From the NCBI GenBank assembly GCA_023398345.1, contig JAEWSK010000233.1, forward strand, positions 1 to 19,059: a stretch of DNA of 19,059 bases, written 5' to 3'. Shown here piece by piece: positions 1-7,960 of this stretch (its first letter is position 1; each line of letters starts with the position of its first letter). The notes beneath the pieces were generated by a model. The model was given only the letters and a program-made list of their open reading frames with translations, did not search any database and had not been told where the DNA came from. The position numbers and the translations under genes are program-made. Origin of the DNA: Armatimonadota bacterium (GTDB lineage: Bacteria > Armatimonadota > UBA5829).

Positions 1-1611
1 GAGAGCTGCTACGATTGCTTTGCGACAGGTCATGCCAGCACGGCCATATCAGCCGCTCTTGGAATGGCACGCGGGCGTGATCTTGTTGGCAAGCAACATA
101 GAGTGGTGGCCGTAGTAGGTGACGGCGCGCTCGGCGGCGGCATGGCATGGGAGGCGATCAATGCCGCGGGCGACTCCAACGCAGGTTTGTTGGTCATACT
201 AAACGACAATAAAATGTCGATTTCACCAAGTATAGGCGCAGTTGCAACGCACATCGCCCGACTGCGCTCTATGCCGCTGTATCGCGAAATGGGGCATGGC
301 GCGGAGCAGTTTTTTCGCAATGTGCCATTCGGCGGGCTTATAAAGCGCATAAGTCAAAGCGCAAAGCGTGGGCTGACGCATTTCGTTTCGCCCACATCCG
401 GCACGATCTTTGAATCACTTGGTTTTGAATATTTCGGCCCAATAAACGGCCATGATATAGGCGATCTTAAGCATTTTATATCAATGTCCCGCGAGTCAAA
501 AGGCCCAGTCCTGCTGCATGTCGTGACAACCAAGGGCAAGGGCTATCAACTGGCAGAACACAAGCCGAGGCGCTATCACGGCATCGGCCCGTTCAACTCA
601 AACAATGGCAAAGTATCCGAGCGCGGCGGACAAAGCTACACCGAAGCGTTCGGCAATGCGCTTTTGAAGCTGGCTGCAAAAGACCCGCGAATAGTTGCAA
701 TCACTGCTGCAATGCCTGATGGAACCGGCCTGACTCGCTTTGCACACAAGTATCCAAGCAGATTTTTTGACGTCGGCATAGCCGAACAGCATGCCGTCAC
801 ATTTGCCGCCGGATTGGCCGCGTCCGGAATGAGGCCCGTAGTTGCAATTTACTCCACTTTTCTTCAACGCGCCTACGATCAAATTGTGCAGGACGTCTGT
901 CTGCAAAATCTGCCAGTCATCTTAGCAATTGACCGGGCGGGAATAGTCGGCGAGGACGGCCCTACTCATCACGGCGCGTTTGATATAAGCTATCTTCGCC
1001 ATATTCCAAATATGACGATAATGGCGCCAAAAGACATAAGCGAGCTTGCGTGCATGCTGCATACGGCGATGCGTATCGATGGCCCAGTTGCGCTTCGATA
1101 CCCACGAGGTTCCGCGCCAACAACGTCCAAATTTCCGATGCGCTCGCTCCCGATTGGCAAGTCGGAGACATTGCGCGAGGGTGACAGCCTGGCTATCATT
1201 GCCATCGGCCCAATCGTGCAAGAGGCGATGGTTGCTGCAGAGGAATTGGATAGGCATGGCATCGACGCTAGGGTAATTAACGCTCGGTTCGCAAAACCGC
1301 TTGACGAGCATGCGATTGTCGCGGCCGCAAGCGAGTGCGGGGCGATAGTTTTAGTAGAGGAAAATGTCGGTATGGGAGGATTTTCAGCAGCCGTGCTTGA
1401 GTGCCTGGCCCGACATGGCAAGTTAGGTATCCCTGTAGAAGTAGTTGCGCTGCCGGACTCGTTTATAGGATTTGGCAAGGCTTCGGAGATGAGATCGATT
1501 TACGGGCTATCGAATCAGGGAATTCTTAGTGCTGCTGAGTGCCTGCTTATCAAAATAGACCATCCACAGGCGCCCCTTGGAGAGGATTTTGTCATTCGAC
1601 AGAGCATCTGA
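1..1611 (+). CDS. dxs: 1-deoxy-D-xylulose-5-phosphate synthase, 5' end cut off by the window
   Basis: This enzyme condenses pyruvate and glyceraldehyde 3-phosphate to 1-deoxy-D-xylulose 5-phosphate, the first step of the MEP isoprenoid pathway, using thiamine diphosphate in the cytoplasm. The frame is open from base 1, where the peptide ESCYDCFATGHASTAISAALG matches the family's GHSSTSIS-type region, so the ATG at 64 is internal and roughly 100 residues are missing. The thiamine-binding GDG stretch starts at base 121 and continues with GGMAWEAIN and NDNKMSIS. The cofactor-activating glutamate of the GIAEQHAV motif is the codon at 784-786. The transketolase C-terminal domain follows, ending at TGA 1609-1611. 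The first visible residues vary from the usual pattern (HAST for HSST). The isoprenoid isomerase gene overlaps its 3' end on the same strand, supporting translational coupling. Identification is secure. Confidence 0.97.
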   Translation, partial: ESCYDCFATGHASTAISAALGMARGRDLVGKQHRVVAVVGDGALGGGMAWEAINAAGDSNAGLLVILNDNKMSISPSIGAVATHIARLRSMPLYREMGHGAEQFFRNVPFGGLIKRISQSAKRGLTHFVSPTSGTIFESLGFEYFGPINGHDIGDLKHFISMSRESKGPVLLHVVTTKGKGYQLAEHKPRRYHGIGPFNSNNGKVSERGGQSYTEAFGNALLKLAAKDPRIVAITAAMPDGTGLTRFAHKYPSRFFDVGIAEQHAVTFAAGLAASGMRPVVAIYSTFLQRAYDQIVQDVCLQNLPVILAIDRAGIVGEDGPTHHGAFDISYLRHIPNMTIMAPKDISELACMLHTAMRIDGPVALRYPRGSAPTTSKFPMRSLPIGKSETLREGDSLAIIAIGPIVQEAMVAAEELDRHGIDARVINARFAKPLDEHAIVAAASECGAIVLVEENVGMGGFSAAVLECLARHGKLGIPVEVVALPDSFIGFGKASEMRSIYGLSNQGILSAAECLLIKIDHPQAPLGEDFVIRQSI

Positions 1612-2635
1612 AAATTCAGTTCGCAAATCAGATCATATACGCATCGCGCTTCATGAAGATGTCGAGTTTCACAGCGTCACAACCGGCTTTGAGCGATATC
1701 GCCTGCCTTACGAAGCGCTGCCGGAGATCAGCCGTGGAGAAATCGATACGTCGACATCGCTTTTCGGTCACTGGCTGTCAATGCCTCTGATTATATCTTC
1801 GATGACCGGCGGCACACAAGAAGGCCGCGCATATAATCGCATATTTGCCAAGGCCGCGCAGAAATTTAATATCGCGATGGGCGTAGGCAGTCAGCGCGTT
1901 GCGCTTGAAAATTCCGATCTGTCGGATACGTTCCGAGTGCGGGACATTGCACCGGACATATTGCTGTTTGCCAACTTAGGAGCAGTGCAACTCAACAACG
2001 GCTGCAATATCGAATCATGCACCCGCGCAATTGAGATGATAGACGCAGATGCTTTAATTTTGCATCTCAATCCCCTCCAAGAATCAATTCAGCCCGGCGG
2101 CAACACAAACTTTCGCGGGCTTGCCGAAAAGATAAAATGTGTCTGCGAGAATATGGGAGTTCCGGTGATCGTAAAAGAAGTGGGACATGGAATATCGGGA
2201 CGCGCAGCGAAGCTGCTGGCGGACGCGGGTGTCGATTGCATAGATGTGGCCGGCGCGGGCGGCATGTCTTGGGCAAAAGTGGAATGCTATCGCGGCGGGC
2301 ATGCGCAATCGAGTATTTCTGAGTGGGGAACGCCAACGGTAGATAGCTTAATGGCAGTCCGAGAGTCATTGCCAAAAATCAATATAATAGCCAGCGGAGG
2401 CGTACGCAGCGGCCTGGACATTGCAAAGTCAATAGCTCTAGGCGCAAACGCCGCGGGAATGGCGTTGCCGCTGCTTACGGCTGCATCGGAGTCATACGAC
2501 GCGCTTGAAGAACTTATAGCGCAAATAAGCGAAGAGCTTACAACTGCAATGTTTTGCGCAGGCATGCGGACAATCGAAGAATTAAAGTCCTTGCCGCTGA
2601 TCGAAACTAGCTCTATTGCTACGCCATGTATTTGA
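1577..2635 (+). CDS. fni: Type 2 isopentenyl-diphosphate delta-isomerase (FMN-dependent)
   Basis: It interconverts isopentenyl and dimethylallyl diphosphate using reduced FMN, and is unrelated to the type 1 enzyme. The 352-residue length fits the family. Visible signatures in order are RKSDHI (16-21), SMTGGT (75-80), GVGSQR (102-107), HLNPLQE (163-169), KEVGHG (200-205), AGAGG (225-229) and the phosphate-binding SGGVRSG (273-279), laid out as in a TIM barrel. The gene overlaps dxs by 35 bases in another frame. The start is uncertain: the TTG at 1577 gives the longest product, but GGAG at 1579-1582 sits six bases before an in-frame TTG at 1589, which may be the true start and would remove four residues. 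Its last 17 bases overlap convergently with the end of the minus-strand regulator gene. Family assignment is secure. Confidence 0.95.
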   Translation: MERILSFDRASENSVRKSDHIRIALHEDVEFHSVTTGFERYRLPYEALPEISRGEIDTSTSLFGHWLSMPLIISSMTGGTQEGRAYNRIFAKAAQKFNIAMGVGSQRVALENSDLSDTFRVRDIAPDILLFANLGAVQLNNGCNIESCTRAIEMIDADALILHLNPLQESIQPGGNTNFRGLAEKIKCVCENMGVPVIVKEVGHGISGRAAKLLADAGVDCIDVAGAGGMSWAKVECYRGGHAQSSISEWGTPTVDSLMAVRESLPKINIIASGGVRSGLDIAKSIALGANAAGMALPLLTAASESYDALEELIAQISEELTTAMFCAGMRTIEELKSLPLIETSSIATPCI

Positions 2636-3395
2636 CCAGCCTCACGCTGGTTCCAGATTCAAAATTGAAGCTGACTTCGTCCATTAGCGCATTCATGCAA
2701 TAAACTCCACGCCCACTTTCTCTAAAGAGAGCATCTTCAAAAGTCGGCAGTTCTTTTGGAGAAAATCCGGAGCCGCTGTCGCTTACGGAGATTGAAATTT
2801 GCTTTGGGCTTGCAATGCAGCTGACAGTGAACGAATCGTCCTTTGAGCCAATGCCCCCGTGTTTTATGGCATTTGCGACGGCTTCCCCCACTGCGACAAT
2901 GACGTCCCGCAACCAGTTACCGCCAAGACCAACAGACTCGGCAACTTGCCTGACACGGCGTCTGGCTTCGCTGCAATTAGCCGGTTCGTTAGGCAACGTG
3001 AAGACTTCCGTGCGGCAGAATTGTGCTGTCAGCTCACATGCATGCCCCGTACACTTTCGCTCACAGCAGAACAAATCCATCATTATGTGGCGATCCAGCG
3101 TTTGTTGGACGGCATTACTTGCATCTTTTATGCGGAGCCGCTTCTGACGCTTGCTAAATGTGTCGGCACTTTCTGCAAGGCAGCTCAGAGCCGTTTCATC
3201 TATGCTTGTGACATCTGCCAAATCCAATGATACACAGCGCTCGTTTTCTTCAACAAGATGATCCAAGACTGTGACCAAACGATCCACATTTGTCTCGTCA
3301 ACATGCCCACTGACAACCAGAGACGGCTGATCGCCGTCAGATTCCAGAGACAGCGCAAGAGGCGCCATACTTAAAATCATGGCCAGTTTTACCAC
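2619..3395 (-). CDS. STAS domain fused to RsbW-like HATPase (anti-sigma type switch protein)
   Basis: The protein joins in one chain two modules normally found as separate partners. Residues about 20-108 look like a STAS anti-anti-sigma domain, with a beta-strand/loop SLDLADVTSIDETAL where family members have D-S-[ST]-G-L. Residues about 135-256 form a GHKL ATPase/serine kinase of the RsbW/SpoIIAB kind, with N box GEAVANAIKHG (170-180), G1 box DSGSGF (206-211) and GRGVYCMNAL (228-237). Between them is a cysteine-rich linker with cysteines at 110, 111, 115, 120 and 127. The GTG at 3395 gives 258 residues. In-frame ATGs at 3380 and 3368 are possible starts, and GGTGG upstream of 3380 could serve as its ribosome site. 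No sigma factor gene is visible nearby, so the target is unknown. The domain calls are strong; the regulatory role is inferred from the families. Confidence 0.8.
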   Translation of the reverse strand: MVKLAMILSMAPLALSLESDGDQPSLVVSGHVDETNVDRLVTVLDHLVEENERCVSLDLADVTSIDETALSCLAESADTFSKRQKRLRIKDASNAVQQTLDRHIMMDLFCCERKCTGHACELTAQFCRTEVFTLPNEPANCSEARRRVRQVAESVGLGGNWLRDVIVAVGEAVANAIKHGGIGSKDDSFTVSCIASPKQISISVSDSGSGFSPKELPTFEDALFRESGRGVYCMNALMDEVSFNFESGTSVRLVKYMA

Positions 3396-3429
3396 CCATT
3401 AATGACATAGAGCTTATGCGATTGGATAG

Positions 3430-3458
3430 AGAATAGCACTGGTTGGGCTGACAGTCAA
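3430..3458 (-). promoter_or_regulatory. Sigma70-like promoter of the STAS-HATPase gene
   Basis: Read on the minus strand, TTGACT (3458-3453) is followed by a 17-base spacer and TATTCT (3435-3430). The spacer ends in TGC, giving an extended -10 (TGnTATTCT). The expected start site is near 3423, about 28 bases before the GTG at 3395 and 43 before the ATG at 3380. It lies between the PEP-synthase-like gene and the regulator, so the regulator can be transcribed independently. Confidence 0.7.
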
Positions 3459-3528
3459 GACTTTTTCTCTGGTAATCTTGCTGGTTTTGCCTGATTATTT
3501 TTAATGCTGCGCCAATACAAAGTTAACG

Positions 3529-5481
3529 CTAATTGCCATTGGCAAGTCTGTCAGGCGCAACGATTCTTCCGGCAAGCCACGCCTCATGTTTTCGGCGGGC
3601 AATTTTTGCCGCCAGTTCCGAGCGGCATGAAGCATCAAGCTTCGATTGCATCGCAGCAAGCTCCTCAATCCGAATATTAAACACATCTTCGACAGACGAA
3701 ATTGCACCCGCGCTTTGCAGCCTGCGCGCAAGCTCCATAACTATCACTCGCAGTGCAGCGCTTGCAAGCGCACAATCAATCTCGGCCTGGGCTGCAGCAC
3801 AAATCCACCCACGGGCAAGTTCCAGCACCGCATGCAGACGCACTTTGTCTTTTTGACATTGGCTGTTTATCAATTTCGACTCGGCCTCGGCAGCGTCATT
3901 TTTAGCGGCACAGTGCTGAGTAACTAGCGTCGATTCGACATCGCACCGTGAATGCTTTCCTATCGTGCCGAACATTACTTCAATATCCTCAATCCAACTT
4001 CGCCATCCGGCCGGATCAATGGCCTGTGATTCGTCAGCAAACATAAAGCCGTACTCACGAATAAAACATTGGACATCGTGCCGATACTGAGCCTGCCAAT
4101 CGGAGTTATCTAATAAATTCGCCTTTTTCGCCGTAGCAAAGCGTTGAGCCATATCCTCGATAAGCGAATCGCGCTTAAAATCAGCGCTGTCCACGCCGCC
4201 AAGAAGTCGCCGCACAAGCGTCGCGTCATTAACTACATCCAAAAGCAAGTCAAAAGACTGTGATTGCATGGACTTCGACAGGCGCATCCATGCATACGAT
4301 TCACGCTGCGCGCTTGCCGCCGATTTCATCGCTTTGGCGCATGATTGCCAGTCCGCCGAGGCCCAGTCGGTATCCAGAATCTCGGACAGTCGCTCGCGTA
4401 TGGACGGGCCAATTTGCTTTTCATATTTATTCAACAGCGATGCGTATTTGCCAATATCGCTAATTGCGAGCGCGTCTGATTGTTCCTCACATGCATAAAT
4501 ATAGCCGTTTGCAATTTTTTGGCTCGCGCCAACTTTATCAGGATAGTTCTCAACAAGACTTCGAGCGAACTGCGAAAGAACATGCGGGCTTTGTTTGACC
4601 CATACAGCGAGCCGATCTGATTCGCTCTGCCATTGCACGTTAAAATAGTCCGGCAATTCTGCAATCGGATCCGCTTGGAGAATCCATATGCCATCGCGGT
4701 CTACTGCCCACTCGATTGCGGCCCTGCCGCCGAGTGCATCTTCAATAAGTATGGACCGTTCGGCGATTAAACGTATGCGCGCATCGTCAATACATAACTC
4801 TCCCGACTCCATTGTTTTGCTGACTGAGAAGTCTCGCAAATCCACGGCGCATCTGGCCGATTTTTCGCCGGAGCGCACTAAAATCGCAACACTGCGCGGG
4901 TCGCCGGTAACTGGGTCAGCCGTATATGAAGTGCCTGAAAAATCGGCATCTACCATCTGCTGGACAATTATTGCCATAGCCGGTTCAGTCGCGGAGCCGA
5001 ATTTCGTCCTGTATGCAGACGCCTTGCCTGACCACAGAGATGCCCACGCACGCCTTATGGCCTCATTGAGCGCATCGGTGCCGGAGACATTCAGATAGCT
5101 TTCGTAAGCGCCCGCATAGCCACTGCCGTCCTCTATCGCGGACGAACGCACAGCGACTTTGGGATCGGGGATGCCGGTTCGCCAAGACAGCCGCTCGTAG
5201 GCATCTACTACTGGTTGCCACACGTCCTCGGAAATAGGTTGATTGAGAATCGCCGCGCGTATTGCCTCTCGCTGCTCGGCTGTTGGCTGTGCTGAAGCAT
5301 ATGTCCGAGTCCCGCTTGCCCACAAATGCGAGCGATAGGCATCGGCGCTGATTACAAAGCCTCTGGGTACGGCAAAGCGCGCTGCTACGATCTTTGCAAG
5401 ATTCGTAGCTTTCGCTCCGGTTCTCCGGTTCTTATGGCTATCCGCAATCGGAAGTATAAGGGCAATGCTGGAGGTTTGCAT
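3529..5481 (-). CDS. PEP synthase / rifampin phosphotransferase-like protein lacking the phosphohistidine domain
   Basis: The N-terminal 280 residues resemble the ATP-grasp (PPDK N-terminal) domain: GAKATNLAK (22-30), VPRGFVIS (38-45), VRSSAIEDG (111-119), YESYLNV (126-132), SGTSYTADPVTGD (182-194) and IEWAVDRDGIWILQADPI (256-273). A long helical part follows, ending in a stretch like the central region of rifampin phosphotransferases (ARRLQSAGAISSVEDVF, then an Arg-rich helix). The chain stops there at 650 residues. The swivelling domain with the catalytic histidine, normally about 80-110 further residues with a GG-x-x-SH motif, is absent, and the next 133 bases do not encode it in any frame. 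The usual LQxRP arginine is Asp (LQADPI) and the glycine-rich GLGE-type loop is degenerate. It may be a divergent ATP-binding enzyme, one half of a split system, or a decaying gene, but a strong promoter and intact long frame argue against decay. No Shine-Dalgarno precedes ATG 5481. Confidence 0.75.
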   Translation of the reverse strand: MQTSSIALILPIADSHKNRRTGAKATNLAKIVAARFAVPRGFVISADAYRSHLWASGTRTYASAQPTAEQREAIRAAILNQPISEDVWQPVVDAYERLSWRTGIPDPKVAVRSSAIEDGSGYAGAYESYLNVSGTDALNEAIRRAWASLWSGKASAYRTKFGSATEPAMAIIVQQMVDADFSGTSYTADPVTGDPRSVAILVRSGEKSARCAVDLRDFSVSKTMESGELCIDDARIRLIAERSILIEDALGGRAAIEWAVDRDGIWILQADPIAELPDYFNVQWQSESDRLAVWVKQSPHVLSQFARSLVENYPDKVGASQKIANGYIYACEEQSDALAISDIGKYASLLNKYEKQIGPSIRERLSEILDTDWASADWQSCAKAMKSAASAQRESYAWMRLSKSMQSQSFDLLLDVVNDATLVRRLLGGVDSADFKRDSLIEDMAQRFATAKKANLLDNSDWQAQYRHDVQCFIREYGFMFADESQAIDPAGWRSWIEDIEVMFGTIGKHSRCDVESTLVTQHCAAKNDAAEAESKLINSQCQKDKVRLHAVLELARGWICAAAQAEIDCALASAALRVIVMELARRLQSAGAISSVEDVFNIRIEELAAMQSKLDASCRSELAAKIARRKHEAWLAGRIVAPDRLANGN

Positions 5482-5493
5482 GGTGCTTTAGGA

Positions 5494-5522
5494 ATTATAT
5501 GAATGACCCGCCGATGTGTCAA
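5494..5522 (-). promoter_or_regulatory. Perfect consensus sigma70 promoter giving a near-leaderless transcript
   Basis: On the minus strand TTGACA (5522-5517), a 17-base spacer and TATAAT (5499-5494) match the housekeeping consensus at all twelve positions with ideal spacing. Transcription should start near 5487, only about six bases before the ATG at 5481. No purine-rich ribosome site fits in that space, so the mRNA of the PEP-synthase-like gene is probably leaderless or nearly so. Confidence 0.85.
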
Positions 5523-5543
5523 TGCTTCTTTGGCGGGTATTTC

Positions 5544-6548
5544 TCAGGCCATTTTAGCCAGCATTTCTTTAGTGACTAAATCATGCGGCTTTTTGCCGGC
5601 CCAAAAGAGCTTTAGGTCATCAACTACACACCAAAACATGTCGCGTCTGCCGTCACTTGTCGGCCCCGCGATATGCGGAGCTATGATGACATTCGGCATA
5701 TGCCTCAGTGGGTGATCGGCCGGAAGCGGCTCTGGATCTGTGACATCCAGCGCCGCTTTGAACCGGCCATTAGCAAGTTCACGCGCCAGCGCGTCGTGGT
5801 CGAGAAGCACTCCGCGAGCCGTATTCACTAACACAGCCCCATCGGAAATCAATTTGAGCTTTTCCGAATCGAGCATTCCAATTGTTTCATCTGTAATTGG
5901 CGCATGCAGTGAAATTACCTTGGAACTGGAAAGCAGTTCTTCAAGCGAGACGAGTTTTACCCCGAACTCCTTTGCCCTCTCTTCGGAACAATATGGGTCA
6001 TAAACGATCACATTGCAGCCAAACGGAGCGAGCAGTTTGAGATATGATCTGCCCGTGTGGCTTAGACCTATTATGCCGACGGTCTTTCCAAAGAGTGTCT
6101 CATTTCCAGCACATGCAATATTGTCCCATGTGTCTGGAGCTACGCCAAAAGCGTATTTGGGCAGAGTCCGCAGCATTGCAAGTGTCAAACACAGAGCGAA
6201 CTCACCCACATACGTCGCCATCACGGACTGCGCATTGGTGACGGTAATACCGGCATCGAATACTTCAGGATCGATCATATACTTAACCGACCCAGCGGCA
6301 TGCGATATTATTTTCAGCTTTGGTGCGGCATCAACTATTGTCTTGTCGATTCTTGGCGCACCCCATGTTGTGATAATTGCATCACAATCGGCGGCCAACT
6401 TCGCAAGTTCCTCTGTCGATAAATTGCGCCCTAAATCATTGGGCACGACATCCGCAAAATTCTCCAAGTCCGCCATTATATCCGGCTGAAATATATCTTC
6501 ATACGGAAATATTTTAGGTAATGTTATGACTACACGCTTCTTACACAT
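5544..6548 (-). CDS. D-isomer-specific 2-hydroxyacid dehydrogenase
   Basis: A 334-residue NAD(P)-dependent oxidoreductase of the phosphoglycerate/glyoxylate dehydrogenase superfamily, which interconverts a 2-keto acid and a D-2-hydroxy acid. The Rossmann segment is KTVGIIGLSHTGRSYLK (about 155-171), with Asp184 at the end of the second strand, which favours NAD over NADP. The middle of the loop is altered (GLSHTG for GLGxIG). Catalytic residues by family are Arg245 (NTARG), Glu273 (TDPEPL) and His292 (PHIAG), all present. ATG 6548 is preceded by AGGGA about nine bases upstream. It lies 69 bases after the GH4 glycosidase on the same strand, and no hairpin terminator is visible between them, so they are likely co-transcribed and this enzyme may act on a sugar-derived acid. 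The exact substrate cannot be read from sequence. Confidence 0.88.
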   Translation of the reverse strand: MCKKRVVITLPKIFPYEDIFQPDIMADLENFADVVPNDLGRNLSTEELAKLAADCDAIITTWGAPRIDKTIVDAAPKLKIISHAAGSVKYMIDPEVFDAGITVTNAQSVMATYVGEFALCLTLAMLRTLPKYAFGVAPDTWDNIACAGNETLFGKTVGIIGLSHTGRSYLKLLAPFGCNVIVYDPYCSEERAKEFGVKLVSLEELLSSSKVISLHAPITDETIGMLDSEKLKLISDGAVLVNTARGVLLDHDALARELANGRFKAALDVTDPEPLPADHPLRHMPNVIIAPHIAGPTSDGRRDMFWCVVDDLKLFWAGKKPHDLVTKEMLAKMA

Positions 6549-6617
6549 TGCCGGTAATCCCTATAGATAAATCAAATCCACTATATGCTAAAAAACTCTT
6601 GCTCGTTAAATTATGTC

Positions 6618-7922
6618 TCAGCTAAGCTCCGGCAGCCAGTCGCCATGCGCAGCTATTAAATCGTCGCACATCGCTACTGTCTCGTCCATTGTTAAGTTCG
6701 CAGAAGTCAGCGGGTCGAGCAATGCCGCACGGTAAACGTCTTCTTTTTTAAGCGTCACAGATGCCTTCTGAGTAAGCAGATGGACATTGACATTTGTCAT
6801 TGTGAGCGCCGCGCACTGCGTCGGCATATCGCCCACGACAGTGCCTTGGATGCCATTGTGATCGACAAGACATGGCACTTCAACACACGCACCATTGGGC
6901 AAATTTGTAATGTTATTGCGATTGATAATGTTGCCGTAAATCACTCGCGGCGTGCCGGTGTCAATAGAGTGCATTATAAGCGAGCCGTATTCAGAACTGC
7001 GCCGTATTTCACCGATGTCCTCATTGGGATCTTCAAAGGCCCGCGCCATATTCTGCCAGCATGCATCGCCTTCTATGCAGCGGCGGATATATTCATCAAT
7101 CGGAACACCAAATCGGTCAATCAGCTCCGGGTGGTCTTTTCGGATAAAATACGGCATATATTCAGACGTATGCTCGCTCGATTCGCCGCCGTAGTAGCCG
7201 AACTTACGCATCATCTCAAAGCGCACTTTGTCATTTTTTACAAAATCGGCGTTCTCATTAACAAGCTTACGCAGCTTCGGATACAAATCGACGCCATTGT
7301 GTTCGAGCTTGATAAACCACGCGCAGTGGTTTGTGCCCGCTGCAATAAACGCCAACTCTTCGGGCGGCACGCCGAGACATTGCGACAACCAATGATGCGC
7401 ACCCTGAATACCATGACATAATCCGACTGCTTTAACGTTAGTCTGCTGCAAAACTGCGCCGGTATTGATCGCCATCGGATTAGTATAATTTAGCAGCCAC
7501 GCATCAGGACAGAGCTGCTCTATCTCATGACAGAATTCAACCATCACGGGAATCGTTCGCAAGCCTCTAAATATGCCGCCGATGCCGATGGTGTCGGCAA
7601 TAGTCTGCTTGAGACCGTATTTTTTTGGTATCTCAAAATCCGTGACGGTGCAGGGCTTGTATGACCCAACTTGGATAGTGTTGATAACGTAGTCCGCGCC
7701 CTCAAGTGCTTTCTTTCGATCCGAATACGCGGTAATTTTCGCGTTCGCTTTGAGCTTATCGGAAACTTTGTGCGCAAGAATCTCAGCCGTGCGAAGCCGA
7801 TCGGCATCAATATCCATCAGGGCAATCTCGGAATTTGCCAGTTCTGGGAACTGCAAAGTGTCACCAAGCAGGTTTCGTGTAAAAACGCAGCTTCCTGCGC
7901 CTATAAATGTAATCTTTGGCAA
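6618..7922 (-). CDS. Glycoside hydrolase family 4, MelA-like (alpha-galactosidase or alpha-glucosidase/glucuronidase)
   Basis: GH4 enzymes hydrolyse glycosides by an NAD+- and divalent-metal-dependent redox-elimination mechanism in the cytoplasm. The 434-residue protein follows E. coli MelA over its whole length: nucleotide site ITFIGAGS (4-11), TVTDFEIPKKYGL, NYTNPM (145-150), metal-site C169-H170-G171-I172, GTNHCAWF with N198 and H199, ESSEH, and the final DLIAAHGDWLP. The MelA-type C-H-S-V motif reads C-H-G-I here. From memory, CHG variants belong to the non-phosphorylated alpha-glucosidase/alpha-glucuronidase branch, so the substrate is open and I give no symbol. The start is TTG at 7922, supported by AGGTG seven bases upstream. 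It is the first gene of a probable pair with the 2-hydroxyacid dehydrogenase and lies just downstream of the dsbD terminator. Confidence 0.9.
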   Translation of the reverse strand: MPKITFIGAGSCVFTRNLLGDTLQFPELANSEIALMDIDADRLRTAEILAHKVSDKLKANAKITAYSDRKKALEGADYVINTIQVGSYKPCTVTDFEIPKKYGLKQTIADTIGIGGIFRGLRTIPVMVEFCHEIEQLCPDAWLLNYTNPMAINTGAVLQQTNVKAVGLCHGIQGAHHWLSQCLGVPPEELAFIAAGTNHCAWFIKLEHNGVDLYPKLRKLVNENADFVKNDKVRFEMMRKFGYYGGESSEHTSEYMPYFIRKDHPELIDRFGVPIDEYIRRCIEGDACWQNMARAFEDPNEDIGEIRRSSEYGSLIMHSIDTGTPRVIYGNIINRNNITNLPNGACVEVPCLVDHNGIQGTVVGDMPTQCAALTMTNVNVHLLTQKASVTLKKEDVYRAALLDPLTSANLTMDETVAMCDDLIAAHGDWLPELS

Positions 7923-7960
7923 GTAAAAACACCTCGTCGTTATTTAGCATGCTGTCGACA

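Noticed and set aside
64..1611. Taking the ATG at 64 as the start of dxs
   Set aside because: The frame is open and family-like from base 1, so 64 is an internal methionine.
6780..7421. Long open frame on the plus strand opposite the GH4 gene (and similar opposite-strand frames elsewhere)
   Set aside because: It lies wholly within a well-supported gene and its protein has no recognisable motif; these are shadow frames.
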